From: Gluconobacter aidae
GTDB lineage: Bacteria; Pseudomonadota; Alphaproteobacteria; Acetobacterales; Acetobacteraceae
Direction of reading: 5' to 3'
Assembly: GCF_009547075.1 (NCBI RefSeq)
Contig: NZ_WIPH01000006.1
Location: 55,489 to 119,488, forward strand
DNA length: 64,000 nucleotides
Both the position numbers and the translations under genes were made by a program. Numbering within the stretch: the stretch's first letter is position 1; the number at the start of each line of letters is the position of its first letter. Positions 37,008 through 46,737 of the stretch are shown one piece after another. The notes under the pieces are model-generated. The model worked only from the letters and a program-made list of their open reading frames with translations. It had not been told where the DNA came from and searched no databases.

Positions 37008-39008
37008 GTGACATCCGTTCATCCCACAGGGCCCACATCTCCGGCCTCAATGCCCCCCTCAGGCCCGGCCGCGCGTTCTTCGATGCCGGTGCGGCGCATC
37101 GCCCTCAATGTGATGCTGGACGGAATCGTGTCCGCCGCGGCGGCTCCCGTGGCGCGCTGGCTGGCTGATCCGGCAGGGGGATGGCTTCATCCGCTGTGGT
37201 TCATCGCCGGGGGCGGGATCACGCTGCTGGTGGGCGGACTGCCGTTCCGTATTCCGCAGCAGTACTGGCGGTTTTCGGGTGTGGCGGACCTGTTCAATAT
37301 CGCCTGTGCGTCGATTCTGAGCGCGCTGTTGTTTGCGGAACTGCTGTATGTGGCGGGCTATCCGCTGCCGACGCCGACTTTTCCCATCATTCATGCGCTG
37401 GTCCTGCTCGTGTTCCTGGGCGCCATCCGCATGATGTGGCGGCTGGCGGCGCGGCGCGGAAGCCTGACTCTGGATGGTGAGCGCATCCTGCTGCTCGGGG
37501 CGGATCATGAAGCGGATCTGTTCATCCGGGCGATGGAGCGCGACAGTGCAAACAGCCGCCGTGTGGTGGGGCTGCTGACGGGTGGGGCGCAGCAGGCCGG
37601 GCGACGTATTCATGACTGCCCGATTCTGGGAACGATCAGCGAAACGCCTCTCATTCTGGAGCGGCTTTCTGCGGCGGGAAGGTTGCCGGACGCGCTCGTC
37701 ATCACGGCGGGCGAGATCAAGGGCCGGGAGCTGGCCCGGATTCTCGAAGTCGCGCGAGTCTATGATCTCGACGTGCAGCGCACCCCCTCACTGACAGCGT
37801 TAAGGCCGGCGGATCGTGTGGAACTTCGGCCCATAGCAATCGAGGACCTGTTGAACCGGCCACAAGTGGCACTCGATTCGCAAGGGATGGCGCGGCTGAT
37901 TTGCGGGCGCGTCATTGCCGTGACGGGGGCAGGGGGAAGCATCGGCTCCGAACTGGCGCGGCAGATCGCGTCTTTTCAGCCCGCCGCGCTTCTGCTGATC
38001 GAGAGCAGCGAATATGCCCTGTGGCAGATCAATCTGGATATTTCGGAGCGGTTTGGTGACGTGAAACGCCATCAGATCATCGCGGATGTGCGCGACAGGC
38101 GGCGCATTGCTGAAGTCTTCGGAATGTACCGGCCGCATCTCGTTTTTCATGCGGCGGCGCTCAAGCATGTGCCGATCGTGGAGGACAATCCGGTTGAGGG
38201 GGTGCTGACGAATGTGATTGGCACGCGCATCGTCGCGGATGAGGCCGAGCGGGCCGGAGCGCAGGCGATGGTCATGATTTCCACGGACAAGGCGGTCAAT
38301 CCGTCCAGTCTGATGGGAGCCAGCAAGCGCTGTGCCGAAGTGTACGGGCAGGCGCTTGATATGCGCGCGCGGGCCGGGCAGGGCGGCATGCGCTGTGTGA
38401 CCGTGCGGTTCGGTAATGTGCTGGGCTCCACGGGGTCGGTCGTGCCGCTGTTCCGCAGGCAGCTTGAGCATGGCGGGCCGCTGACGGTCACGCATCCGGA
38501 CATGACGCGCTATTTCATGACGGTGCCCGAGGCGGTGGGGCTGGTGTTGCAGGCGGCGGTGCGTGGCACGCATGAGCGCGCGCAGAACGATGCGACGGAC
38601 CAGCGGCTCAGGCAGGGCGGTATTTTCGTGCTCGATATGGGGGATCCGGTGCGGATCATGGATCTGGCGTTCCAGATGATCCGTCTGGCCGGTCTGCGGC
38701 CGGAGACCGATATCGAAATCCGCTTTACCGGGCTGCGGCCAGGCGAAAAGCTGTTCGAAGAGCTGTTTCACGGACGCGAGGCGCCGGTTCCGACCGATGC
38801 GCCCGGTCTGCGGATGGCGTCTCCGCGCACGGTCGATTTCAAGGTGGCGCGTGCTGCGATGGATGAGCTGGAGGCGGCCTGTCACGCGAATGATCTGGGC
38901 GCCATCATGAGCATCCTGTACAGGCTGGTGCCCGAATTCCTTCATAACCGCGACGGTGGAATGCCGGTTGCGATGTCCCATCCCGATCCGGAGATGATAG
39001 CGCCATGA
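37008..39008 (+). CDS. FlaA1/PglF-like UDP-HexNAc 4,6-dehydratase (CapD family)
   Basis: A 666-residue membrane protein. Residues about 25-140 hold four membrane helices (VRRIALNVMLDGIVSAAAAP is the first), followed by a Rossmann-like cassette (RILLLGADHEADLFIRAMER) and a second NAD-binding domain with AVTGAGGSIGSELARQI. HAAALKHVPIVEDNPVEGV and STDKAVNPSSLMGASKRCAE are typical of dehydratases that turn UDP-GlcNAc into a 4-keto-6-deoxy sugar; the catalytic Lys follows Met rather than Tyr. I use GTG 37008, after AAGGGG; ATG 37050 and 37083 are possible. Its stop overlaps the next gene. Confidence 0.92.
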   Translation: MTSVHPTGPTSPASMPPSGPAARSSMPVRRIALNVMLDGIVSAAAAPVARWLADPAGGWLHPLWFIAGGGITLLVGGLPFRIPQQYWRFSGVADLFNIACASILSALLFAELLYVAGYPLPTPTFPIIHALVLLVFLGAIRMMWRLAARRGSLTLDGERILLLGADHEADLFIRAMERDSANSRRVVGLLTGGAQQAGRRIHDCPILGTISETPLILERLSAAGRLPDALVITAGEIKGRELARILEVARVYDLDVQRTPSLTALRPADRVELRPIAIEDLLNRPQVALDSQGMARLICGRVIAVTGAGGSIGSELARQIASFQPAALLLIESSEYALWQINLDISERFGDVKRHQIIADVRDRRRIAEVFGMYRPHLVFHAAALKHVPIVEDNPVEGVLTNVIGTRIVADEAERAGAQAMVMISTDKAVNPSSLMGASKRCAEVYGQALDMRARAGQGGMRCVTVRFGNVLGSTGSVVPLFRRQLEHGGPLTVTHPDMTRYFMTVPEAVGLVLQAAVRGTHERAQNDATDQRLRQGGIFVLDMGDPVRIMDLAFQMIRLAGLRPETDIEIRFTGLRPGEKLFEELFHGREAPVPTDAPGLRMASPRTVDFKVARAAMDELEAACHANDLGAIMSILYRLVPEFLHNRDGGMPVAMSHPDPEMIAP

Positions 39009-40147
39009 CAAGGCAGATTGCTTTTCTCGACCTTCCCGCCCAGCAGGCGCGGCTGAAGGGCAGCATCCAGAAACGTGTGGACGCCGTGATGGCGCATTGC
39101 CGTTTCGTGCTTGGTCCTGAAGTGCAGGAACTGGAGCAGCGTCTGGCGGAGTTCGGCGGTGCGAAACATGCGATCGGCGTGTCGTCCGGAACGGATGCGC
39201 TGCTGATGGTGCTGATGGGCGAGGAGATCGGGCCGGGAGACGCGGTCTTCCTTCCGGCCTTCACCTATACGGCGACGGCGGAAGTTGTTCTGCTTCTGGG
39301 GGGGACACCGGTTTTCGTGGATGTGGACCCGCAGACCTTCCAGATCAGTCTTGAGTCCCTGAAGGAACGGCTTGAGGCCATGCGTCAGGCCGGGGAGCTT
39401 GAGCCCCGGGTCGTGATCGGCGTGGATCTGTTTGGTCAGCCCGCGCCCTGGGACGAACTGAAGGTCTGGACAGCACAGGAAGGTCTGACGCTGGTGGCCG
39501 ATTGTGCGCAGTCCTTTGGTGCGACGTATCATGGGCGTCGTCTGGGGCATGAGGCGAAGGCGACAACGCTGTCCTTCTTTCCGTCCAAGCCGCTGGGCGG
39601 TTACGGAGACGGTGGTGCGATCCTGACGGATGATGACGATCTGGCGGCGCTGTATCATTCCCTGCGCACGCATGGAGAAGGGCGCACGCGCTACGAAGTC
39701 GAGCGGATCGGCATCAACGGGCGTCTGGATACGCTTCAGGCCGCCGTGCTGCTGGCGAAGCTCGACGTGTTCGGAGACGAGCTGAAGCGTCGGGATGCGA
39801 TTGCTTCGGCCTATGATGCTGCCATGCCGGAAGGCGTTGTTCCACCTGCGCGCGTTGCCGACAGCGAGAGCGCCTGGGCGATTTATACGGTTCTGTTGCC
39901 CGAGGCGCGCAAGCGGGATTCGCTTCAGGCGTTTCTGAAGGATGCGGGTGTTCCGACGGCCATTTATTATCCGAAGCCGCTTCATCGTCAGCCGGCCTAT
40001 GCGCCGCATCACGATGGTGCCGTGCTGCCGGTGGCCGAAGGGCTCGGTGCGCGGGTTCTGGCCCTTCCCATTCATCCCGAACTGACGGACGATGACGTCA
40101 GCTACATCATTGCAACCCTTAATCGCTGGGCAGGAGAACAGGCGTGA
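39005..40147 (+). CDS. DegT/DnrJ/EryC1/StrS aminotransferase (PglE-like)
   Basis: PLP-dependent sugar aminotransferase of 380 residues. GVSSGTDALLMVLM (cofactor phosphate), PAFTYTATAEVVLLLGGTPV, ADCAQSFGATYHGRR (Asp to pyridine N) and SFFPSKPLGGYGDGGAI with the Schiff-base lysine are all clear. It overlaps the dehydratase gene by ATGA and would aminate the 4-keto sugar that enzyme makes, giving UDP-4-amino-4,6-dideoxy-HexNAc. No acetyltransferase follows. Confidence 0.95.
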   Translation: MTRQIAFLDLPAQQARLKGSIQKRVDAVMAHCRFVLGPEVQELEQRLAEFGGAKHAIGVSSGTDALLMVLMGEEIGPGDAVFLPAFTYTATAEVVLLLGGTPVFVDVDPQTFQISLESLKERLEAMRQAGELEPRVVIGVDLFGQPAPWDELKVWTAQEGLTLVADCAQSFGATYHGRRLGHEAKATTLSFFPSKPLGGYGDGGAILTDDDDLAALYHSLRTHGEGRTRYEVERIGINGRLDTLQAAVLLAKLDVFGDELKRRDAIASAYDAAMPEGVVPPARVADSESAWAIYTVLLPEARKRDSLQAFLKDAGVPTAIYYPKPLHRQPAYAPHHDGAVLPVAEGLGARVLALPIHPELTDDDVSYIIATLNRWAGEQA

Positions 40148-40569
40148 GACGCGAACAGAAACTTCTGCTGGTTTTTGCGGCCCTTGTTCTCATCCCGGTG
40201 GGCATCATCTGGTTCGTGACCTGGCCGCTGCTGCATGCGTGGAAATTTCCAGAGGTGACGGCCGGACGGCTGAGCGCGCCCGTCAGCCGTGAACTCACTG
40301 CGGATGAGGTTCAGAAGGTCAATCTCTGGCTTCAGTCGCATGAGACGGCCTGGGGTCCTTCGGGTGAGCGTCCGCCTGCACCGGGGCAGGTCATTCTGGA
40401 AATGACCACGGCGCGGGGACAGCCGGTCATCGTGTCCATCTGGAAGCACAAGAAACAGGACGATATTATCGGCGTTCAGCTCGAAAAGAACGGCCCGTAC
40501 CGGATGAATGCCTTTCCGGACGCGCAGGTCATGGCGCTTCAGCCTGATGGCGCCCAACCTGCGAAATAA
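40144..40569 (+). CDS. small membrane-anchored hypothetical protein
   Basis: A 141-residue protein starting with GTG in a four-base overlap with the aminotransferase stop. Residues about 6-30 (LLLVFAALVLIPVGIIWFVT) are one membrane helix; the rest is soluble and probably periplasmic, with VQKVNLWLQSHETAWGPSG and VIVSIWKHKKQDDIIGVQLE. No family is recognised. The position as the third gene of the polysaccharide operon suggests a linked, perhaps assembly or regulatory, role. Confidence 0.75.
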   Translation: MRREQKLLLVFAALVLIPVGIIWFVTWPLLHAWKFPEVTAGRLSAPVSRELTADEVQKVNLWLQSHETAWGPSGERPPAPGQVILEMTTARGQPVIVSIWKHKKQDDIIGVQLEKNGPYRMNAFPDAQVMALQPDGAQPAK

Positions 40570-40597
40570 AGAGACGGATACGGGTTCCGATGACATG

Positions 40598-40637
40598 AAA
40601 AAGACCGGCCTCCGCAGGGAGTGCCGGTCTTTTTTTG
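40598..40637. terminator. bidirectional terminator after the polysaccharide operon
   Basis: AAAAAGACCGGC (40598-40609) and GCCGGTCTTTTT (40623-40634) form a perfect 12-base stem; T-runs occur on both strands, so it can end both converging units. Confidence 0.93.
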
Positions 40638-40667
40638 TCCTGTAGCGGATGGCGTGTCGGAGCGGAT

Positions 40668-41840
40668 TTACTTTTGCTGTTTTTCTTCCTGTTCCGTGAC
40701 TTCGCCGACGGCGCGGCGGGTCTGGTTTTCGTCCTCCAGCGGGGCCGTGGCCTTGTCGCCCATGGCCAGCAGGGCGGCCGTGATGGGAGAGGCCAGGATC
40801 AGGCCGGGCGCGCCGAGGATGGAGCCGAACACCGTCTGCGAAAGGATGGCGAGGGCGGGAGGCATGTGAACGGCGCGGCGCTGGATCAGCGGGGCGAGGA
40901 CGTTGCCTTCGAAGAACTGGATCACGCAGTACAGGATGCCGACGAACAGGGCTTCGTGGGTGCCGAGGGACAGGCCAAGCAGGACGGCGGGAACTGCGCC
41001 GAGAATGGCGCCGATATAGGGAATGAAATTGCACAGCCCCGCCACGACACCCAGCGCGAGCGCGAGCGGGACGCCGATCAGCGACAGGCCGATGCCGGAG
41101 AGCAGTCCGACCACGAGCATGTCCAGCGCCTGTCCGGCGGTCCAGGCCCAGAGGGTCGCGCCGGCGGTCAGCATCAGCTCCCGCGCTGCGGGACGGTGCT
41201 GCGTGGGAACGAGACGCAGCATGCCATCGATATAGACGGCAGGGCTCAGTGCGAAATACAGCCCCGCGATCAGAACCACCAGAAGGGTTCCGAGGATGCC
41301 GAATACGGAGCTGAGCAGTCCTGTGACCGAGCCTGCGAGGCCCGAGCCCAGCGAGCCTAGGCTCGCGGTGCCTGCGGCATTGCCTCCCAGCGACGAGGGC
41401 AGGTGATCGAGGACCATCTGGCCAAGCGTTGAGCCGGAGAGATGGGTGCGGACTTCTCCCGACTGGGTGATGAGAGCCTGTTTGAGGCGGATGAACTGGT
41501 CGCTGATGGCCGGGCCGCTGTACCAGCCCAGTCCGAACAGGGCCACGAGGATCACGACAGTGACCAGGGCGACTGCCCCCTGATACGGGATGACGGAAAC
41601 ACGACGCCGGAGCATGCGCGCAAGTCCGTGCAGGACGATTGCCACGAGAGCGGAGGCGAAAATCACGGCCAGGACATCGCCGATCAGCCAGATCGCCAGA
41701 AGTCCCAGTGTGAGAGCGAGCGTGATGCGCAGCAGACCGGCGATTCTGGACAGTTCCCGCGCGCGAGGTTCCGTCTCGCTGCGTTCTGCCGGATCGGAAA
41801 AGGAGATGGGCATGGGGAAGGTCTGTCCTTGGTCAGTCAT
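40668..41840 (-). CDS. AI-2E family transporter (PerM/YdgG-like permease)
   Basis: A 390-residue membrane protein with about eight helices. LSLIGVPLALALGVVAGLCN followed by FIPYIGAILGAVPAVLLGL is the highly conserved core of the family; the Pro-rich LAPLIQRRAVHMPPALAIL block follows. Members include a proposed autoinducer-2 exporter and sodium/proton antiporters, so the substrate cannot be given. The last 40 residues are charged and cytoplasmic. Single-gene unit. Confidence 0.92.
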   Translation of the reverse strand: MTDQGQTFPMPISFSDPAERSETEPRARELSRIAGLLRITLALTLGLLAIWLIGDVLAVIFASALVAIVLHGLARMLRRRVSVIPYQGAVALVTVVILVALFGLGWYSGPAISDQFIRLKQALITQSGEVRTHLSGSTLGQMVLDHLPSSLGGNAAGTASLGSLGSGLAGSVTGLLSSVFGILGTLLVVLIAGLYFALSPAVYIDGMLRLVPTQHRPAARELMLTAGATLWAWTAGQALDMLVVGLLSGIGLSLIGVPLALALGVVAGLCNFIPYIGAILGAVPAVLLGLSLGTHEALFVGILYCVIQFFEGNVLAPLIQRRAVHMPPALAILSQTVFGSILGAPGLILASPITAALLAMGDKATAPLEDENQTRRAVGEVTEQEEKQQK

Positions 41841-42228
41841 TGCCGACTGGCTTATGGGCAGAGGGAAAGGGGGTCAATGGATCACCTTCTTTTGTCGACA
41901 GGCCCACATGCGCGCGCCCGGCAGTGTCAGGCCCGGACGCAATGTGCGGAGGGCCTTGTCCGTCCAGCGCATGGAGACGCCTTCACGGCCATGTCACCCA
42001 TCGCCGTCCGTCGTGAGAGGCGTTTTGATCCGGCGCACAGGGGCATACTGCCGACCTGCATGCGAAGGTCGCGGTGTAGCGGGGCGACCCATAATTCCGA
42101 GACGCGCCTGTCGGACCGGAAAGAGCCGGAACAGGGATAATCCTCGGGGGAGGCTGGGGCTCCCGTGAGAACTTGTGGATAACAAACTGTTTTTATTAAA
42201 TATTTTCGATCAGGGAAATATCAGAAGG
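41841..42228. other. gene-free region with a single DnaA-box sequence
   Basis: Nearly 390 bases without a supported gene. TGTGGATAA at 42174-42182 is a perfect DnaA box (TTATCCACA on the minus strand) next to an A+T-rich stretch. A hairpin GGGAG/CTCCC lies at 42148-42164. Short frames cross the region but look like chance. No tRNA, tmRNA or SRP RNA was recognised. Confidence 0.35.
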
Positions 42229-44136
42229 TCAGCCGGTGGCTTCCTCAAGCTCTGTCTGGGCTTCAAGCCAGCTTTCCTCAACGGTTTCAAGAGTGGCGTT
42301 GAGCGCGGCGAGATGGACGTTCAGAGACGTCACTTCCCCGGTATCGCCGGACTGATAAAGGGCCGGATCGGCGAGTCTGGCCTCGATTTTCGTCTTCTCG
42401 CCGGTGAGCTGGGCCATCTTGTTCTCCGCATCGCGGATTTTGCGGCGTAAAGGGGCGAGGGCGCGGGTCTGTTCCTTGCGGTCGATCCGCTTCTGGGCGG
42501 AGGAGGAGCCGCTGGTTTCTGATGAGGTGGCGGCCTTGTTGCGCTCGGTCATTTCGGCGCGGGCTTTGCGGGCGCGTTCGAGGAGCCAGGCACGGTATTC
42601 GGCCATATCGCCCTCGAAGGGGGCGATCGTGCCGTCTTCCACCAGCCAGAAGCGGTCGGCGACCGATTCCACGAGATGGCTGTCATGGCTGATGAGAACG
42701 ACGGCCCCTTCGAACGCCGACAGCGCGCGGATCAGGGCGTCACGGGCATCGAGATCGAGATGGTTGGTTGGTTCGTCGAGGATCAGCAGGTGCGGGGCTT
42801 CGCGGGTGGAGAGAGCGAGAAGCAGGCGGGCCTTTTCGCCGCCCGAGAGTTCTCCGACTTTGGTCTCGGCGCGGTTTTCATCGAGGCCGAACCGGGCGAG
42901 CTGTGCGCGGACGGCAGCGGGGAGCGCGTCCGGCATGGCGCGGCTCATATGGTCGATGGGCGTGTCGGTCAGGACGAGTTCGTCGCTCTGGTGCTGGGCG
43001 AAATAGCCGATCTTCAGCTTGGGTGAATGGGTATAGGTGCCCGACATCGGCTCCAGCCGACCGGCCAGCAGCTTGGCGAAGGTGGATTTGCCGCGGCCGT
43101 TCTGGCCGAGCAGGGCGATCCGGTCTTCCATGTCCAGACGCTGGTTCAGGCCCTTGAGCACGACGCGACCGTCATAGCCGAGGCTGACATTGTTCAGGCT
43201 CAGCATCGGCGGGGGCAAAGGCTGCGGTTCGGGGAAGGAGAAGCGGGTGGGGGTGTCTTCCACGACGCTGTCGATCTGTGGAAGGCGTTCGAGGGCCTTC
43301 AGCCGGGCCTGAGCCTGTTTGGCTTTCGTGGCCTTGGCGCGGAAGCGGTCCACGAAGGACTGCATATGGGCGCGCTGGGCGGCGATGCGTTCGGCGGCAC
43401 GGTTCTGCTGGAGGGCCTGTTCCGTGCGGATGCGGACGAAATTGTCGTAGCCACCGGGAGTGACGCTGATTTTCTGGTGATCGAGATGGGCGATGGCATC
43501 GACGGTGTTGTCGAGCAGGGAGCGGTCATGGCTGACGATGATCGCGGCACCGGAGAACTTCGCGAGCCAGGATTCCAGCCAGAGCGTGGCTTCGATGTCG
43601 AGATGGTTCGTCGGTTCGTCGAGCAGCAGCAGATCGGGGTTCAGGAACAGGGCCGTGGCGAGGGACACGCGCATCCGCCAGCCACCAGAGAAGTCCGAGA
43701 CGGCACGGTTCTGCGCGTCCTGATCGAAGCCGAGGCCGGAGAGAATGGCACCGGCGCGGGCGGGGGCTGTGTAGGCGTCGATGGCGATGAGGCGTTCATG
43801 GACGTCTGCAATGCGGGCCGGATCGGTCGCGGTCTCGGCTTCCGCGAGCAGGCGCGTGCGTTCGAGATCGCCTTCGAGGACCGTATCGAGAATGGAGGTG
43901 CTGCCCGAGGGTGTTTCCTGTTTGACGCGACCCATTGTGGCGCGGGCGGCGAGGGTGATGGTGCCGCCATCGGGGACGAAATCACCGGCGATCGCAGCCA
44001 GCAGGGTGGACTTTCCCGCGCCGTTCTTGCCGATCAGACCGATCTTTCGTCCCGGGTCCACGCTGAGGGACGCGTTGTCCAGCAGGGTGCGGCCCGCGAT
44101 GCGGAGGGTCAGGTCGGTAATGGTGAGCAGGCTCAC
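42229..44136 (-). CDS. ABC-F family ATP-binding protein
   Basis: A 635-residue soluble protein with two ABC domains and no membrane part. First Walker A is LIGKNGAGKSTLLAAI (about residue 36), second is LLGQNGRGKSTFAKLL. Signature motifs are SDFSGGWRMRVSLATALFLN and ELSGGEKARLLLALS, each followed by LDEPTNHLD. The linker between domains and a charged C-terminal coiled-coil (about 540-630) match Uup/YheS-type ABC-F proteins acting on the ribosome or in DNA maintenance. Single gene, divergent from ndk. Confidence 0.95.
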   Translation of the reverse strand: MSLLTITDLTLRIAGRTLLDNASLSVDPGRKIGLIGKNGAGKSTLLAAIAGDFVPDGGTITLAARATMGRVKQETPSGSTSILDTVLEGDLERTRLLAEAETATDPARIADVHERLIAIDAYTAPARAGAILSGLGFDQDAQNRAVSDFSGGWRMRVSLATALFLNPDLLLLDEPTNHLDIEATLWLESWLAKFSGAAIIVSHDRSLLDNTVDAIAHLDHQKISVTPGGYDNFVRIRTEQALQQNRAAERIAAQRAHMQSFVDRFRAKATKAKQAQARLKALERLPQIDSVVEDTPTRFSFPEPQPLPPPMLSLNNVSLGYDGRVVLKGLNQRLDMEDRIALLGQNGRGKSTFAKLLAGRLEPMSGTYTHSPKLKIGYFAQHQSDELVLTDTPIDHMSRAMPDALPAAVRAQLARFGLDENRAETKVGELSGGEKARLLLALSTREAPHLLILDEPTNHLDLDARDALIRALSAFEGAVVLISHDSHLVESVADRFWLVEDGTIAPFEGDMAEYRAWLLERARKARAEMTERNKAATSSETSGSSSAQKRIDRKEQTRALAPLRRKIRDAENKMAQLTGEKTKIEARLADPALYQSGDTGEVTSLNVHLAALNATLETVEESWLEAQTELEEATG

Positions 44137-44282
44137 GGGCGCCTCGATCAGTCGGAAGAAAAGAAACAGGGGACGTTAAAATACTGCGACAGACCTATCA
44201 GGAACGATGAATTTGCTCTAGTGGAACGGCGGTATTGACCCGCTGGTCCCGGAAGGGGCCGGTCCTAACCAGGAGAAGAAAG

Positions 44283-44705
44283 ATGGCTCTCGAGCGCACG
44301 CTTTCCATCATCAAGCCCGACGCCACCAAGCGTAACCTGACCGGCAAGATCAATGCCGTGTTCGAAGGCGCTGGCCTGCGTATCGTTGCCCAGAAGCGCA
44401 TCCAGCTGACCGAGAAGCAGGCTGGCGCTTTCTATGCCGTGCACAAGGAGCGTCCGTTCTACGGCAGCCTCGTGTCCTCCATGATTGCCGAGCCGGTTGT
44501 CGTTCAGGTTCTTCAGGGTGAAGGCGCCGTTGCCAAGAACCGCGAAGTCATGGGTGCGACGAACCCGGCCGACGCTGCTGAAGGCACTGTCCGCAAGCTG
44601 TTCGCCGAGAGCATCGAAGCCAACTCCGTGCATGGTTCGGACAGCCTTGAGAACGCGAAGAACGAGATCTCCTTCTTCTTCGCCGAGACCGAAATCCTGC
44701 CGTAA
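44283..44705 (+). CDS. ndk: nucleoside diphosphate kinase
   Basis: Transfers the gamma phosphate between nucleoside triphosphates and diphosphates through a phosphohistidine. The 140-residue protein starts [20 protein letters not shown] and carries the active-site [12 protein letters not shown] near residue 117 (His in the middle). The start follows AGGAGAAGAAAG. Followed by a strong terminator. Codon use is that of a highly expressed gene. Confidence 0.98.
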   Translation: MALERTLSIIKPDATKRNLTGKINAVFEGAGLRIVAQKRIQLTEKQAGAFYAVHKERPFYGSLVSSMIAEPVVVQVLQGEGAVAKNREVMGATNPADAAEGTVRKLFAESIEANSVHGSDSLENAKNEISFFFAETEILP

Positions 44706-44730
44706 TCTGCGGATTTTCCGATTTCAGGGA

Positions 44731-44766
44731 AAAGCCCCCGGGACGTTCGTTCCGGGGGCTTTTTTT
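44731..44766 (+). terminator. Rho-independent terminator of ndk
   Basis: AAAGCCCCCGG (44731-44741) pairs with CCGGGGGCTTT (44752-44762), then a T-run that reaches the stop of the converging gene. Confidence 0.93.
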
Positions 44767-46011
44767 ATCGGGTCAGGGTGACGGTGGAACCAGGCCGGAC
44801 CGGGATCGTGACGGTTGTGCCCGGTGGGCCGGCATCGAATCTTCGGGCCGCCTCGCTGAAGCCGCGATCGGCTTCCATGGCGATTTTTCGGTCATGCGGA
44901 ATACCCAGAACCACCACAACCAGCAGTGCGCCCGTTGCGAGGGCACGGGTCAGGCCGTGTCCGGAGAAGGTGACGGCGACCAGAGCTGCCAGCCAGAACA
45001 GGATGGGCATGAAAAAATAGCGCATACCTGCGTCCGGGATGAACATCGCGTGCCATTGTGGCATCGTGGTGGTGACGATGGGGTGTGTCAGGGGCGCAGC
45101 AAGAATGAGCATGACGAAGACCAGCGCATAGCGCAGGGCAATCCAGCGTCGTACGGCCTGAAAACAGATCATGCCGGCTGCGAGATCAACCAAACATGGG
45201 AAAACGGGATTTTGCCAGATCCGGGTGGAATAGAGGTATTCGAGGTGATTGTGGCTGATCAGGGGAGCCAGAAAAAGCTGTGCCGCGAGAAGGCAGATGA
45301 GGGCTCCAAAACTTGCGCCCAGAGGTGTGTTGGGTCTTGAACTGCCACTGCTCTGGATGATGGGAACGGCCTGGATGGCCACGCCGCAGGCCACAATGGC
45401 GAGGCGTGTGTAATAGGTCGGCTCGCGGTGGATGATGGTGCGGGCTGCGGCAATCGGCAGCAGCAGAAGGCAGAATGGTCCGCTCAGCGCCGAGATCAGC
45501 AGAAAGACATGATCGAACACCTGCCCCGCGCGTGTCTGTGGAGGGTCGGAGACGATGATCAGGAAAGCCAGAACAGCAAGATGCCACTGGCTGTTGGTCA
45601 GGTTGACGAAGACTTCATCCGTATTCGGTGCAACGCAGAACAGGATCCCAGAATGAACCGGACGGCGGAACTGGGGCACAGAGCTGCTCCGCGGTCCGAA
45701 AAAAGAAACGCAGCGGGGAGAAGCTGGAAAATAAAGGCGAAGCCGGCATAGATCGCCGGGTTCCAGGCGAGCGGAAACGGCACGGCAACAAGTGCCACCA
45801 TGCGGCTGATCGTCTGGAAATATCCCGTGTGCGAGAGGGCGAGGGAAGACCAGCCCAGATGATACGCTTCCGGATACCAGTTCCACCCGTCTTCGCCCCA
45901 GAACCGCGCATGAAGCAGGATGTCGGGGGAGCGGAAAAAAAGAAGCCCTGCAAAGATGATCACGCCAAGCCAGAAACGGTGGTTCAGTCGGGGTGAAAGA
46001 ATGGCGGGCAA
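44765..46011 (-). pseudogene. multi-pass membrane protein gene broken by a frameshift
   Basis: Two minus-strand frames together make one protein. The first (start 46011) begins MPAILSPRLNHRFWLGVIIF and includes FWGEDGWNWYPEAYHLGW and FAFIFQLLPAAFLFSDR, then stops at 45598. The second is open from 45886 to 44765 and, from about 45645 on, gives VAPNTDEVFVNLTNSQWHLA and a run of membrane helices to the end. The two join smoothly near 45640-45655, where one base seems to be missing (a -1 shift). The intact product would be about 415 residues with roughly ten membrane helices, probably a glycosyltransferase-like or glycan-related membrane protein. It could be a true mutation or a sequencing error. 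Confidence 0.75.
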
Positions 46012-46104
46012 GGAGGATTTCCCTTGTTTTCAGTCAATCTGAAAAAAGATGTCAGGGCGCGCGATACGGATCGCGGTATCGGGAATATGGGGTGTGGCGC
46101 GGGC

Positions 46105-46737
46105 TTATTTCGCGAACACGTCGCAGATCATTTCCAGCACGTCCGGGTAAAGCAGGTGTTCCTGCTCCAGAACGCGGGCGGCGAGGGTTTCGGGCGTGTC
46201 GTTTTCAAGGACGGGGACGCTGGCCTGTCCGAGGATGGGGCCTTCGTCCACGCCGGATGTGACGAGATGGACCGTGCAGCCATGCTCTTTCACACCGGCC
46301 TTGATGGCGGCTTCGTGGGTGTGCAGGCCGGGGAAGGCGGGCAGGAGGCTCGGGTGGATGTTGAGCATCCTGTCTTCCCAGGCCTTGACCAGCCAGGGCG
46401 TCAGCACGCGCATGTAGCCTGCGAGGACGACCAGCATGGCGCCGGAAGCCTGAAGGGCGGCGTCGATTTCGCGCTCGTGGGCCTCGCGGTCCCTGCCAAA
46501 CGGTTTGTGGTCGATGGCGAGGGTTTTCAGGCCCGCTTCTTCGGCGACTTCAAGGCCTGGAGCATCCGGGCGGTTGCTGAGAACCAGCACGATTTCGGCA
46601 GGATAGTCCGGGCGGGCGCAGGCCTCGATCAGCGCGCGCATGTTGCTGCCGCGGCCGCTGATGAGGATCGCGATGGGGACTTTTTCGGTCTTTTTGGCCG
46701 GAGCTTTCGCTCTGGTTCTGGAATGCGGCTTCTTCAT
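46105..46737 (-). CDS. purN: phosphoribosylglycinamide formyltransferase
   Basis: Third step of purine synthesis: formylates glycinamide ribonucleotide with 10-formyl-tetrahydrofolate. The 210-residue protein has [54 protein letters not shown] (active-site His) and [20 protein letters not shown]. The N-terminal 20 residues are a Lys-rich extension ([19 protein letters not shown]). Its start overlaps the purM stop by four bases, so the two are translated together. Confidence 0.97.
   Translation of the reverse strand: MKKPHSRTRAKAPAKKTEKVPIAILISGRGSNMRALIEACARPDYPAEIVLVLSNRPDAPGLEVAEEAGLKTLAIDHKPFGRDREAHEREIDAALQASGAMLVVLAGYMRVLTPWLVKAWEDRMLNIHPSLLPAFPGLHTHEAAIKAGVKEHGCTVHLVTSGVDEGPILGQASVPVLENDTPETLAARVLEQEHLLYPDVLEMICDVFAK

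Noticed and set aside
41841..42228. Structural RNA gene (RNase P, SRP or tmRNA) in the gap before the ABC-F gene
   Set aside because: None of the conserved core sequences, such as the SRP tetraloop region or RNase P core, could be found.
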